36,594 nucleotides of DNA from JBHHYS01 sp046757645 (GCA_046757645.1 JBHHYS010000014.1:1-36594), one strand, 5' to 3'. Counted from the first letter of the stretch, positions 15,836 to 23,719 are shown. Notes: a model not told the origin generated them from the sequence alone. Translations and numbers: made by a program.

Positions 15836-16771
15836 TCATCCAGCCATGCGTCTTCTTGCTTCCATCTCCAAGGTCGTCGGGGTGTAGGCAAACGTCGCTT
15901 TCAGTAATCGATGGTCCTCAGGCACGGCACGCGCGAAGTCCTGCGGAAACCGGTTCATCAGCTCGATGGCTTCCAGAACGTATCCCAGGAACGGCAGGAA
16001 CGGGTTGAACGGGCGGGTGAGCACCGCCGCGATCTGCAGTGGCAGCAGCGGCATCTTGCTGAAGGTAATGCGCCGGCCCGTCACCGCAGCGATACGCTTG
16101 GCCGCTTCCGGGAAAGAGAGCGCTTCGGGTCCCGTCACGCGGAGGCGCTTGCCGGCTAGATCCCCGCGGAGCACGCTCTGGGCCGCGATTTCACCCACAT
16201 CTACGGGCGATACGGTAGGCAACGCAGGCGGCCCTCCGCCAGGGACCCACATCGTGTTTCCGCGGATCATGGCAAAGAAGATCTCCATGGAGGGGGGCAG
16301 TCCCAAAATCGTCCAGTTGAAGTCCGATTCGGCCAGCGCTCGCTCGGTCTCGCGTTTAATCCGGGCCATGGGAAGGAATCGATGAAGATGCAGTGAATCC
16401 AGCAGGTCTTCCCGTATGTCGTAGACAGACATGTACACGACCCGGGAGATTCCTGCCTTCTGCGCTTCCTCCAGCACCGAAAGGACGGCATCGCGCTCGA
16501 TCAGCACCAGGTGGCGAATCGATTTCCAGTTGAAGGCGGACACACAGATGACCAGGGCGCGTGCTTCGCGCAGCACCTCCATCACGGAGGCCCGTTCCGT
16601 GATGTCGCCCCCAAGGATCTCAGGGCCATCGCCAAGGATGCGGCGCGCCTTGGCGAGATTCCGGGTCAAGACCTTGACCGGCACCTCTTCTTCCAGAAGA
16701 CGCCCTACAATATGCCGCCCGTAGTGCCCGCTGCCTCCGAGGACCACGATAGGTCTCTGGCTCATGTTCAT
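15836..16771 (-). CDS. NmrA-like / atypical SDR NAD(P)-binding protein
   Basis: A 311-residue Rossmann protein. The N-terminal VVLGGSGHYGRHIVGRLL is the dinucleotide-binding motif in the GxxGxxG-like form of atypical short-chain dehydrogenases; EILGGDITERASVMEVL and VVYMSVYD follow the NmrA pattern. The usual Tyr-x3-Lys catalytic pair is not obvious, so it may be a redox sensor or an NADH-binding chaperone-like subunit rather than a dehydrogenase. The C-terminal 100 residues include a hydrophobic helix (LPLQIAAVLTRPFNPFLPFLGYVL). It starts 89 bases after the tandem-ACT gene on the same strand, with a weak ribosome site. ATG at 16765 is equally possible. No partner visible. Confidence 0.8.
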   Translation of the reverse strand: MNMSQRPIVVLGGSGHYGRHIVGRLLEEEVPVKVLTRNLAKARRILGDGPEILGGDITERASVMEVLREARALVICVSAFNWKSIRHLVLIERDAVLSVLEEAQKAGISRVVYMSVYDIREDLLDSLHLHRFLPMARIKRETERALAESDFNWTILGLPPSMEIFFAMIRGNTMWVPGGGPPALPTVSPVDVGEIAAQSVLRGDLAGKRLRVTGPEALSFPEAAKRIAAVTGRRITFSKMPLLPLQIAAVLTRPFNPFLPFLGYVLEAIELMNRFPQDFARAVPEDHRLLKATFAYTPTTLEMEARRRMAG

Positions 16772-16860
16772 TTTTTCTCAGCACACATCTTGACTTCTTA
16801 CACGTTGCACCGGGAGTTTCGGATACATGTGTGAGTTTGATTATGATAAGGGAGGAAAGG

Positions 16861-17250
16861 CTACTTGAGCAGCTTGGCGGCTTGCTTCAAGTCGGAGACC
16901 CCCAGGATTATCAGGGCTCGCGGGGCGCCCTTTTCGATGCTCCCGTAGGCGTACTCGATATTGATGTTTGCTTCGGCCAGCTTGCGTGTCACCCGCCCCA
17001 GGGCGCCGGGGCGATCCGACAATCGCACCGCCAAAACGTCCTCTTCCTGAAACTTGAGCCCCATTCCTTGAAAGACTTTGCGCGCGGTTTCGGGGTTATT
17101 GACCACCAGCCGCACTGCTCCCCCCTCGCCTCCCTGTGGGGCCAGGATCCCCTCGATGTTCACTGCCTTGGCCGCCAGCCCGCTGCAGGTCTCCGCCAGC
17201 ACCCCGGGGCGGTTCTCCAGCACCAGTGAAAATTCGGTCACGATCGGCAT
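16861..17250 (-). CDS. Tandem ACT-domain protein
   Basis: A 129-residue protein made of two ACT domains: residues about 4-65 (FSLVLENRPGVLAETCSGLAA, NIEGILAPQGGEGG) and about 68-129 (EEDVLAVRLSDRPGALGRVTR, NINIEYAYGSIEKGAPRAL). ACT domains bind amino acids to regulate enzymes; free-standing tandem forms resemble the IlvH regulatory chain but are shorter and act on unknown targets. No amino-acid biosynthesis gene is adjacent. It may be co-transcribed with the STAS gene upstream (93-base gap). The amino-acid ligand cannot be read from sequence. Confidence 0.88.
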   Translation of the reverse strand: MPIVTEFSLVLENRPGVLAETCSGLAAKAVNIEGILAPQGGEGGAVRLVVNNPETARKVFQGMGLKFQEEDVLAVRLSDRPGALGRVTRKLAEANINIEYAYGSIEKGAPRALIILGVSDLKQAAKLLK

Positions 17251-17343
17251 TGCCGCCTCTTTTCTATCAGGGTTTGCCTCCCACCCGGGAAAAGAGCCGA
17301 AAGCCCTCCCCTGCCCGATTCGCGTGGCTCAGAAAGAAAGCGC

Positions 17344-17688
17344 CTAGCGGAAGCTGCGGACGGCCGCCTGCTCGTCGCTGTGCACTTCGAAGACGGTGTA
17401 GAGCTTGGTGATGGTCAGCAGGTCGCTGACTTTCTGGGTAAGGCTGGCCAGTTTCAACTGCCCCCCTTGATTCCGCACCGTGGTGAAGCCGGAAACCAGT
17501 TCCCCCAACCCCGAGCTGTCAATGTAGCCCACATTGGCCAGGTTGAGCACGATGTTCTTCTTTCCCTGGGTGATGAGCTCCCGCAGAGTCTCGCGCAGTT
17601 GCTGGCTGGCATCGCCCAGCGTCAGCCGCCCCCCCAATTCCACCACCGTAATGCCGCTCACGTCGCGCTTGTTAATTTTCACGCTCAC
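17344..17688 (-). CDS. STAS-domain anti-sigma factor antagonist (RsbV/SpoIIAA-like)
   Basis: A 114-residue STAS protein. The phosphorylatable serine lies in YIDSSGLGELV (Ser58/Ser59), the defining site of SpoIIAA/RsbV proteins. When unphosphorylated they bind the anti-sigma kinase and release the sigma factor. It starts with GTG, which overlaps the TGA of the upstream kinase gene as GTGA, so the antagonist and its kinase are made together. GGAGAAGCAGCG is the ribosome site. No sigma factor gene is in the window, so the regulated sigma or other target is elsewhere. Confidence 0.93.
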   Translation of the reverse strand: MSVKINKRDVSGITVVELGGRLTLGDASQQLRETLRELITQGKKNIVLNLANVGYIDSSGLGELVSGFTTVRNQGGQLKLASLTQKVSDLLTITKLYTVFEVHSDEQAAVRSFR

Positions 17689-18158
17689 CGCTGCTTCTCC
17701 TCATCCGCCTTCAATCCGGCTGGTTCTTTATGGTTGGAAGAGTACCACTTGGTCAAGGTGACCGTCGCCCCCCGGTTGCGCTCGCAGGCGACCTGCACCT
17801 GGTCCACAAAACAGCGCACCAGGAACAGGCCCCGCCCCGAGCATTTCAGCAAGTGCTCGTCGGTGCGGGGATCGGGGACTGCCCCTAGGTCAAACCCCGA
17901 CCCCTGGTCGCCCACCGCCACCACCAGGCGGTCGGAGTGCAGGGTGAAGCTGAGGTTAATCGGCTTGCGGGCGTCGCCGCGGTTGCCATGCTCCAGGGCG
18001 TTGATCAAGCACTCCCGCACCGCCATACTGATCTTGTACCGCTCGTCCTCATCGAAGCCGGCGGCGCCCGCCACCTGCCGGGCTACTTCCTCGCCTAAAT
18101 CGACGCACTCAACCTTGGTCTGCAGCGTCACTTCCACCCGGCGTGGTTCTGCGCTCAT
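17685..18158 (-). CDS. Anti-sigma factor serine kinase (RsbW/SpoIIAB-like)
   Basis: A 157-residue GHKL ATPase. The N box is RECLINALEHGNRG, the G1 box GDQGSGFD, and the G2 loop CSGRGLFLVRCFVDQV. These are the RsbW/SpoIIAB set and lack any histidine-kinase phospho-acceptor domain. It should sequester a sigma factor and phosphorylate the STAS protein encoded downstream. ATG at 18158 is chosen because it precedes the first strand of the fold and lies about 40 bases after the predicted transcription start; the frame continues far upstream only because GC-rich sequence lacks stops. Ribosome site weak. Confidence 0.9.
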   Translation of the reverse strand: MSAEPRRVEVTLQTKVECVDLGEEVARQVAGAAGFDEDERYKISMAVRECLINALEHGNRGDARKPINLSFTLHSDRLVVAVGDQGSGFDLGAVPDPRTDEHLLKCSGRGLFLVRCFVDQVQVACERNRGATVTLTKWYSSNHKEPAGLKADEEKQR

Positions 18159-18204
18159 ACGCTCTGGAGTGGGTCTGCTCCCCTTCCCCCGCGTGCGGCT
18201 AGAG

Positions 18205-18232
18205 CCTATACGCAGGGTGTTCCGGTTGTCAA
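18205..18232 (-). promoter_or_regulatory. Sigma-70 promoter of the anti-sigma kinase/STAS operon
   Basis: On the minus strand: a perfect -35 TTGACA, a 16-base spacer, then TATAGG (an 18-base spacing gives TAGGCT). It sits back-to-back with a plus-strand promoter at 18254-18282; 21 bases separate the two -35 boxes. Confidence 0.65.
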
Positions 18233-18253
18233 CCGCGCACTCCAGGAGCCGCC

Positions 18254-18282
18254 TTGACGCCGGGCGCGCCCGGTGGGAGAAT
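18254..18282 (+). promoter_or_regulatory. Promoter with a perfect 14-bp palindrome in its spacer
   Basis: TTGACG, a 17-base spacer and GAGAAT, 39 bases before the ATG at 18321. The first 14 bases of the spacer, CCGGGCGCGCCCGG (18260-18273), are a perfect palindrome, the usual place and symmetry for a repressor or MerR-type site. It could also be chance in GC-rich DNA. Confidence 0.45.
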
Positions 18283-18320
18283 GCCAAGCGCAAAAGGAGC
18301 CAAGGAGGGCGCACGGAGGG

Positions 18321-19019
18321 ATGCGAAACAAAGTCCGCAGTTGTGCAGGGCTGTTGGCCGCGGCGGGCCTGGCGCTGCTGGTTCCACAGTCCGGTGGGGC
18401 GCTCACCTACGCGTATAAGGTCAAGCACCTCCACGCGGTGGGCAGTTGTCAGGGGCGGCTGATTGTGGGCGAAGAGGATATCCGCTACGAGACCGACTAC
18501 CGGACGGACGCCCGCATCTGGCCTTACGCTCTGATCAAGGAGGTCGAGCGCCAGCACCGCCGCAAGCTCACCATCCGGACTTACGAGGACCAGAGGCTCA
18601 AGTTCGGGCGCGACAAACCCTTTGACTTCGAGTTCATCGACGGCACCGTCACCGACGAGCTCTTCAACTTCATCGTCACCCGCCTCGGCCGGGCCCGCAA
18701 CCCCGAGCCCCCTACCACCCCGCCGGGCGGCCGGTACGAGTTGGCGGCCAAGCACAGGCACTTCCTTGGCGGCTGCGAAGGGGTCCTGAAGATTACCGAC
18801 GCCTACATCGAGTACACCACCGACCACGCCAAAGACGCGCGCCTCTGGAAGTATATGGACATCAAGCGCGTCGTCAGTCCCTCCCCGTACCGCCTCGACA
18901 TCTACACCTACGAGGACCAGACGCTGCAGTTTGGCCGCGACAAAATCTTCCGCTTCGACCTCAAGGAAGCCCTCGAGCCCCAAGTGGACGAATTCATCCG
19001 CCGCCGCCTGACCCAGTGA
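18321..19019 (+). CDS. Exported protein with two copies of an unknown domain
   Basis: A 232-residue protein. A signal peptide (about residues 1-27, GLLAAAGLALLVPQSGGA) is followed by two copies of one domain of about 90 residues (about 30-121 and 137-230), joined by a Pro-rich linker. Shared positions run in the same order: KHxHxxGxCxG, a strand ending IxYxTD, DARxWxY, IKxV, TYEDQxLxFGRDKxFxF, then a terminal helix with RRL or TRL. The strand-rich unit with a final helix suggests a PH-like fold, by inference. One Cys per copy could pair in a disulfide. I do not recognise a named family. It has its own promoter and is divergent from the anti-sigma kinase gene. Confidence 0.72.
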   Translation: MRNKVRSCAGLLAAAGLALLVPQSGGALTYAYKVKHLHAVGSCQGRLIVGEEDIRYETDYRTDARIWPYALIKEVERQHRRKLTIRTYEDQRLKFGRDKPFDFEFIDGTVTDELFNFIVTRLGRARNPEPPTTPPGGRYELAAKHRHFLGGCEGVLKITDAYIEYTTDHAKDARLWKYMDIKRVVSPSPYRLDIYTYEDQTLQFGRDKIFRFDLKEALEPQVDEFIRRRLTQ

Positions 19020-19124
19020 ACCCCTCCCATCGACGCTCGTCACTAACAACGTGGCAAGATTCAACGCAACGGAACCCAATGCTGTCTTACCGATCTCCGC
19101 TCTTTCTTCGCTGTCCTGGTACAG

Positions 19125-19154
19125 TTGATATCGGTTCCTGTTCTGGCTTGTAAT
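19125..19154 (+). promoter_or_regulatory. Candidate promoter of the orphan gene 19182-20033
   Basis: TTGATA, an 18-base spacer and TGTAAT, 27 bases before the ATG at 19182. Confidence 0.5.
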
Positions 19155-19181
19155 ACACAAATAAGGGAAGGGACGCTAGCC

Positions 19182-20033
19182 ATGAAAAACAAAACTGTCA
19201 TCGTAATCTCGATGGCAACCATCGTGGCCGCGGGGGCGACTGGCCTTTATCTATTCAGCCGAAAGGACAACAACCACGGATATAAAATTCCCTCCGTGTT
19301 TGCGGCCACCGGCGGCGATTTCCCTGCTGCCCAATTCCTCCAGGCAACCGACGGGGGCATGGCGCAGTACGGCTACGCCTTGGAGCAATCCACTTCACCG
19401 TCGGCCACCCTGCAAGCCTTGGCGGAATGGAACAGCTACATAAGCGTCCGTTCCGAATGGGGCATGTCCTCCGCCCTCCTCAGCCGTCTGGCGGCCGCCG
19501 ACTGGAACGCCCGCCAAGCTGGGGCCCCAACCATTACCTCCGAGCAACTCGCCGTCGCCGCCACCAACCTCATCAATGCCAAACTCGCTACCATGACGGC
19601 GGCCGAGCAGCAAGCAGGCTTCGAACGAATGAGGGCTGAAGCAACACCCAAGGGCAGGTTTGGCCTCAATAGCAAGTACCCTTATGTCTCAGCAGTTCAA
19701 AACCCGGACGGGACCTGGCGAGTAACCGTCAGTCCTGAGGCATTCTCCAAGCGCAAAACGTGGTTGGCGACCTACGCACCTGGGATGGTGAGCTCCTCAG
19801 CCAATTTCTACCCGGCAGAGGCCATTATGGTTGCCTATTCCGTCGCTTCCGGCGATCAAGGCTATGGAACCGAATTCATCACGATTATGAAGCAATCCAT
19901 AGCTGACCTGACCGGCCTAAGTATGACTAACCGTTACCTATTCGGGGAGAATGGCTACTTGACACGCCGGCCGCTGACCACATTTCTCATCGAGCAGAGC
20001 ATGAGTCAGTTCTTTTCCGAGTTAGGCTTTTGA
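19182..20033 (+). CDS. Membrane-anchored or exported protein of unknown function
   Basis: A 283-residue protein with an N-terminal hydrophobic segment (TVIVISMATIVAAGATGLYLF), either an uncleaved anchor or a signal peptide, followed by a soluble, mostly helical domain. I recognise no family. Visible features are SYISVRSEWGMSSALLSRLAA, an NAKLATMTAAEQQAGFERM helix, YPYVSAVQNPDGTWRVTVSPE, and a late MVAYSVASGDQGYGTEF segment. There are no cysteines in the soluble part and no evident catalytic cluster. Ribosome site AGGGAAGGGA. Base use is less GC-biased than in flanking operons, as in the next two genes, which suggests a shared foreign origin. Confidence 0.65.
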   Translation: MKNKTVIVISMATIVAAGATGLYLFSRKDNNHGYKIPSVFAATGGDFPAAQFLQATDGGMAQYGYALEQSTSPSATLQALAEWNSYISVRSEWGMSSALLSRLAAADWNARQAGAPTITSEQLAVAATNLINAKLATMTAAEQQAGFERMRAEATPKGRFGLNSKYPYVSAVQNPDGTWRVTVSPEAFSKRKTWLATYAPGMVSSSANFYPAEAIMVAYSVASGDQGYGTEFITIMKQSIADLTGLSMTNRYLFGENGYLTRRPLTTFLIEQSMSQFFSELGF

Positions 20034-20058
20034 AGCGGAGTGGCTCGGGGAGAACGCT

Positions 20059-20814
20059 ATGAATCCCAAACGACTACCTACGCTTCTGGGGATTATTTCT
20101 TCCGCTTTTCTCCTGATGATAACGAGCGCGTGCGCTCCGCCCGGTGGAACGGTTCGAGTGACCGGCCTCCCGGGTGACGGTGTCCGCGTGTAGAAGATCG
20201 ATCCCGTCCATCCTGGTGTCTGCTGTAGGACGTGCATTGAGTTCGCAGTGATCGAGCTTGACGAATTTGGGGCGGGTGAGCAGGACGAGATGATAGACGA
20301 AGTACGCTACATAGGCGCCTCTCCCCTTACCGGCTGTGTCGGGGGGCCCACTTTCGTCCCCTGCTCCAGTGTTGGCATTATGGAGTGCCTCCCACCTGTT
20401 GCCCCGTTTTTCCCACTCGGCAGAATTTCGATCGAGGGCGTCGGAGTCGCCTGCATCCCCGACCCGAGCTGGGAACCTGTGCCGGGGGCACGTTGGCCAA
20501 AGATTTGCAATACGACTACTATGACCGTCGAGATCGCTGACGCCGCCATCTCAGTTACGGCGAGGAAGGGAAGCACAGCCTCGGGCGTGGCACAGGAGCT
20601 GGCCACGAACATCATGCTCCACCCAAAGCTTTTCCCCCTCGTGTCGGCAGTAGTCTCCGGCAACGTAATCACCGTCTCGGCTCGGGATACGGGGGTCGAA
20701 AACTGGTACCCGTGGCAGAGTTCTTGTTCCTACATTGTAGACTACTTTCCCGATTGTGCGTTCCGCGCCGAGCTCTCGCCGATTGCTACCCTGCTACCGC
20801 AACCACCGCCATAG
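20059..20814 (+). pseudogene. Lipoprotein gene interrupted by one in-frame amber codon
   Basis: From ATG 20059 the frame encodes a lipoprotein signal (LLMITSAC, lipobox Cys25) and 44 residues, then TAG at 20191-20193. The same frame then continues open for 206 codons to a TAA-free end at 20814 (TAG) and encodes a domain homologous to the next gene. Read through, the protein would have 251 residues. Either one nonsense change split the gene, or the codon is suppressed, or it is a sequencing error; GTG at 20248 could restart translation without the signal. The domain shares CNTT, STASxVA, NVxxVxA, YPWxxSCSYI and CAFRxELSPIATL with the paralogue. Its role is unknown; four cysteines are common to both copies. 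Confidence 0.65.
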
Positions 20815-20829
20815 TGGCTTAGGCCCTGC

Positions 20830-21375
20830 ATGAATCGGTCACCCATTGGCATTTTGGTCTTGCTACTTAGCATAGGGAGCCTCTGCGAACCAACGGTTGC
20901 TGGAGGAAGGTGGAGTCCGACCCCTACCCCTATCTTCCACGAGGGAAAAATTTTCATCCTGGGGCATGGTGTCGAATGCAAAGAAGTGCCTCTGCCAGGA
21001 CTGGCGCCAGACCGGGCAGGGAGCAAAGAGCCAGCTTCTACTTCCGCGGAGGTGTGCAACACCACCTGGATCGACGTTGAAATCAAAGAGTTTTTTGTTT
21101 CTGTGAAGGCCCGCAAGAACAGCACCGCCTCTACGGTCGCCGCCGACCTTGCCGCCCGCATTGCCGCATATCCCGAACTCTCGAGCGTAGTTCGGGTTGA
21201 GGCCTCCGAGAATGTTGTGCATGTCCGGGCTACGCTGCCCGGCGTGAGGCAGCGCTATCCGTGGTCCGCTTCGTGCTCCTATATCAAAGAGTTCTTCGAT
21301 GAATGTGCCTTTCGCCCTGAGCTCTCTCCCATTGCCACGCTGATGCCTCGACCGCCGAACGAAGACACGAACTGA
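20830..21375 (+). CDS. Exported cysteine-containing protein, paralogue of the preceding lipoprotein
   Basis: A 181-residue protein with a signal peptide (IGILVLLLSIGSLCEPTVAGG). The mature part aligns with the interrupted gene just upstream over about 150 residues. Shared elements include GxGVxC, VCNTT, SVKARKNSTASTVAADLA, ENVVHVRA, YPWSASCSYI and CAFRPELSPIATLMP. Four cysteines are conserved and probably form two disulfides after export. The STASTVAADLAARI...V.A..G stretch recalls a repeat unit common in secreted Acidobacteria proteins, from memory. Unlike its neighbour it lacks a lipobox. Ribosome site weak; it starts 16 bases after the upstream frame ends, so tandem duplication within one transcript is likely. 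Confidence 0.65.
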   Translation: MNRSPIGILVLLLSIGSLCEPTVAGGRWSPTPTPIFHEGKIFILGHGVECKEVPLPGLAPDRAGSKEPASTSAEVCNTTWIDVEIKEFFVSVKARKNSTASTVAADLAARIAAYPELSSVVRVEASENVVHVRATLPGVRQRYPWSASCSYIKEFFDECAFRPELSPIATLMPRPPNEDTN

Positions 21376-21511
21376 AAACTTAGCTTCGCGCAGTTCGCGC
21401 TGCTTGTAGGGTACCCCTTCCTTGACCGCGCGTCGGAATAACGGGGGCGGCGTTGTGGGCCGGCGGTGCGCGCACTACAATCGGCTCACCATTCCACTGC
21501 CGGAGGAAGCT

Positions 21512-22657
21512 ATGCGTCGGCTGTGCCTGATCGCCTTGATTCTGGTGAGTCTTCCGGCCCTGGGGGCCGAAACCCCACAAGACAAAGCGCGTCCCCGGGC
21601 GCGCGCACTCGGAATCGCCCCGGGAATCTTTTCCCCCGGGCCCCTGAACGCCATCACCGACGTCTCCGGCGTGCGCGTGGGGCATTTCACATTGATCCAA
21701 GGCAATGACATCCGCACCGGCGCCACCGCCATCCTGCCTCACCCGGGCAACCTGTTTCAGGAAAAAGTACCGGCAGCCATCGTGGTGGGCAACGGCTTCG
21801 GCAAGCTGGTGGGCTCCACCCAGGTCAACGAACTCGGCCAACTCGAAACCCCGATCCTGCTGACCAACACCTTGAACGTGTGGGAGGCAGCCGCGGCTCT
21901 GGTGGACTCCACCCTGGGGCAGCCCAGCAACGAAGCCGTGCGCTCGGTCAACCCGGTGGTGGGCGAGACCAACGACGGTTTTCTGAGCGATATTCGCCAG
22001 CGGCCCCTCCGCCGCGAACACTTCCTCCAGGCGTTGCGCGCGGCGGCAGCCGGCCCGGTCGAAGAAGGCTCGGTGGGCGCCGGTACGGGTACCGTGGCTT
22101 TCGGTTTCAAGGGCGGCATCGGCACCGCTTCCCGCCGCCTACCCGAAGCCTTGGGGAGCTACACGGTGGGCGTAGTGGTGCAGACCAACTTCGGCGGCAT
22201 CCTCACGATTGACGGCGTGCCGGTCGGTGAAGAACTAGGTCACCACCTCTATCCCGAATATGTTGAGCCCCACAGCGGCTCTTGCATGATAGTCGTCGCC
22301 ACGGACGCCCCGCTCGATGCCCGGCAGTTGAAGCGGCTGGGGCGACGCGCACTGGCCGGAATGGCGCGCACCGGCGCCGACTTTTCCCACGGCAGCGGAG
22401 ATTATGTCATTGCCTTCTCAACCGCCGAATCCGTGCGTATCCCCTATCAGTCGCCGATCAATACGATCACAGTAAGCGTGGTGCGTGATTCTGACATCGA
22501 TCCACTTTTTGACGCGGTCGCCGAAGCCACCGAGGAAGCGATCTACAATTCGCTCCTGCGCGCCACCACCGTCCGCGGCCGCCAAGGCCACGAAGCCCAG
22601 GCCCTGCCTCTCGCCGCCCTCCGCCGCATCCTGAAAAAGTATGGGCGGGGAAAGTAG
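21512..22657 (+). CDS. DmpA/P1-family (S58) aminopeptidase, exported
   Basis: A 381-residue self-processing peptidase of the DmpA family, which releases N-terminal (often D- or beta-) amino acids. The signal peptide is MRRLCLIALILVSLPALGA. Family landmarks are GPLNAITDVSGVRVGH, LLTNTLNVWEAAAALVD, VGETNDGFLSDI, and FKGGIGTASRRLPEA, which contains the autocleavage region (the serine of GTASR is residue 207). The serine and following residues become the new N-terminus of the beta chain. Length is usual for the family. ATG at 21512 has CGGAGGAAG before it. It stands alone between the low-GC segment and the convergent DsbA-like gene. Substrate not predictable. Confidence 0.9.
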   Translation: MRRLCLIALILVSLPALGAETPQDKARPRARALGIAPGIFSPGPLNAITDVSGVRVGHFTLIQGNDIRTGATAILPHPGNLFQEKVPAAIVVGNGFGKLVGSTQVNELGQLETPILLTNTLNVWEAAAALVDSTLGQPSNEAVRSVNPVVGETNDGFLSDIRQRPLRREHFLQALRAAAAGPVEEGSVGAGTGTVAFGFKGGIGTASRRLPEALGSYTVGVVVQTNFGGILTIDGVPVGEELGHHLYPEYVEPHSGSCMIVVATDAPLDARQLKRLGRRALAGMARTGADFSHGSGDYVIAFSTAESVRIPYQSPINTITVSVVRDSDIDPLFDAVAEATEEAIYNSLLRATTVRGRQGHEAQALPLAALRRILKKYGRGK

Positions 22658-22837
22658 GCCATCGCCCTACCGGAGAGCCTTCTGCGGGCCATAGCCGCAC
22701 TTCAAAGCAGGCTCCCGCTAGGCTACCCGTATCTCCAAGAAACTCTCCAGAAAGCTGGCGGATGATGCGGGGTCGAAACCGCGAGCGACCCACAGCGCAA
22801 TGGCCACGGGCGGGGTGAGCCTAAAAGAACTGCGGCG

Positions 22838-23719
22838 CTAGCGGGATTCGGCGGCGGCGAGCTCCTCATCCACGATCTGGAAGAAATGCTCGGGGGGAAG
22901 CAGCCCGGGGACGGGCCGGCCGTTGATAAAGAAAGTCGGGGTGCCCTGCACGCCCAGGCGTTCGCCCTCACGAACGTCGCGGGCCACCTCCAGCAAGGTG
23001 TCGCGCCCATCGAGGCAGCGGCGAAAGGCGGGCAGATTCAAACCCGCCCCCTGAGCCAGCTCCAGTAGCACCGTGCGCCCTTCGCGGAGCCGCGGCGCCT
23101 CCGGGAAGAGCTTCTCATGCAAGGCCCAGAAGGGCTTGTTGCCCTGGCGAAAAGCGCAGGCGGCGGCTACGGCCACATCCTCCGACCAGGAGCGCAACTC
23201 CGCCAGAGGAAAATGCTTGTAGACCAAGCGCAGTTGGCCGGGGTAGCGCTCGAACAGCGGTTTTTCCAGGGTGAGGAAGAACCGCCGGCAGTAGACACAG
23301 GTGTAATCGGAGTACTCGACGATGGTGAGGGGCGCCTCGGCGGGGCCGCGCCCCGGGGCGTTGTCCAGGCGGATTTGCTCCCGAATGGCTGAGAAGGGGT
23401 CGTCCACGTCATAGATCCGATTGTCGTAGAGCACCCGCCGGCCGTCCCGGCTGACGTAGAGCTCAAGGGGATAGCGGCGCTGTTCGTCCTCCAGCTCGAA
23501 CACCACCACGGTGAAGTCTGATCCCGCGGCGGCTTCCGCTCTTTTGAACTCGAGTTTCACCGAGGGCGGCACGTTGAGCACTCGCCGCAAGTGGGAGTTG
23601 TGCCGGGCGGCCCAGCTCGCATCCACCGCGCTGCCTGCCGTGCGGGCGGCTTGGCGGCCCGCCCAGACCACTCCCAGTACAAACCCCAAGGCCAGAACTA
23701 GACTGCCGAGACGATTCAT
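22838..23719 (-). CDS. DsbA/BdbD-like thiol-disulfide oxidoreductase, membrane-anchored or exported
   Basis: A 293-residue protein. An N-terminal hydrophobic segment (LGSLVLALGFVLGVVWAG) is followed by an extra domain of about 100 residues (VPPSVKLEFKRAEAAAGSDF), then a thioredoxin-like domain. Its active site is YTCVYC (Cys141, Cys144), with a large helical insertion and the cis-proline loop GTPTFFING. This matches DsbA-type oxidants such as BdbD that form disulfides in exported proteins. The N-terminal domain is often seen in Acidobacteria and Deltaproteobacteria versions. It lies 41 bases after comM on the same strand. It could serve the cysteine-containing exported proteins upstream, an inference from the sequence. 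Confidence 0.9.
   Translation of the reverse strand: MNRLGSLVLALGFVLGVVWAGRQAARTAGSAVDASWAARHNSHLRRVLNVPPSVKLEFKRAEAAAGSDFTVVVFELEDEQRRYPLELYVSRDGRRVLYDNRIYDVDDPFSAIREQIRLDNAPGRGPAEAPLTIVEYSDYTCVYCRRFFLTLEKPLFERYPGQLRLVYKHFPLAELRSWSEDVAVAAACAFRQGNKPFWALHEKLFPEAPRLREGRTVLLELAQGAGLNLPAFRRCLDGRDTLLEVARDVREGERLGVQGTPTFFINGRPVPGLLPPEHFFQIVDEELAAAESR

Noticed and set aside
18159..19160. Long minus-strand open frame extending the anti-sigma kinase gene to 491 codons
   Set aside because: It mirrors the two-domain exported protein on the plus strand, crosses two good promoters and has no RsbW-like sequence before residue 334. It is an antisense shadow in GC-rich DNA.
22658..22760. 33 in-frame codons after the stop of the DmpA-type peptidase, protein-like in appearance
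   Set aside because: The family ends where the TAG is, and such open stretches are expected by chance in GC-rich DNA. I do not claim readthrough.
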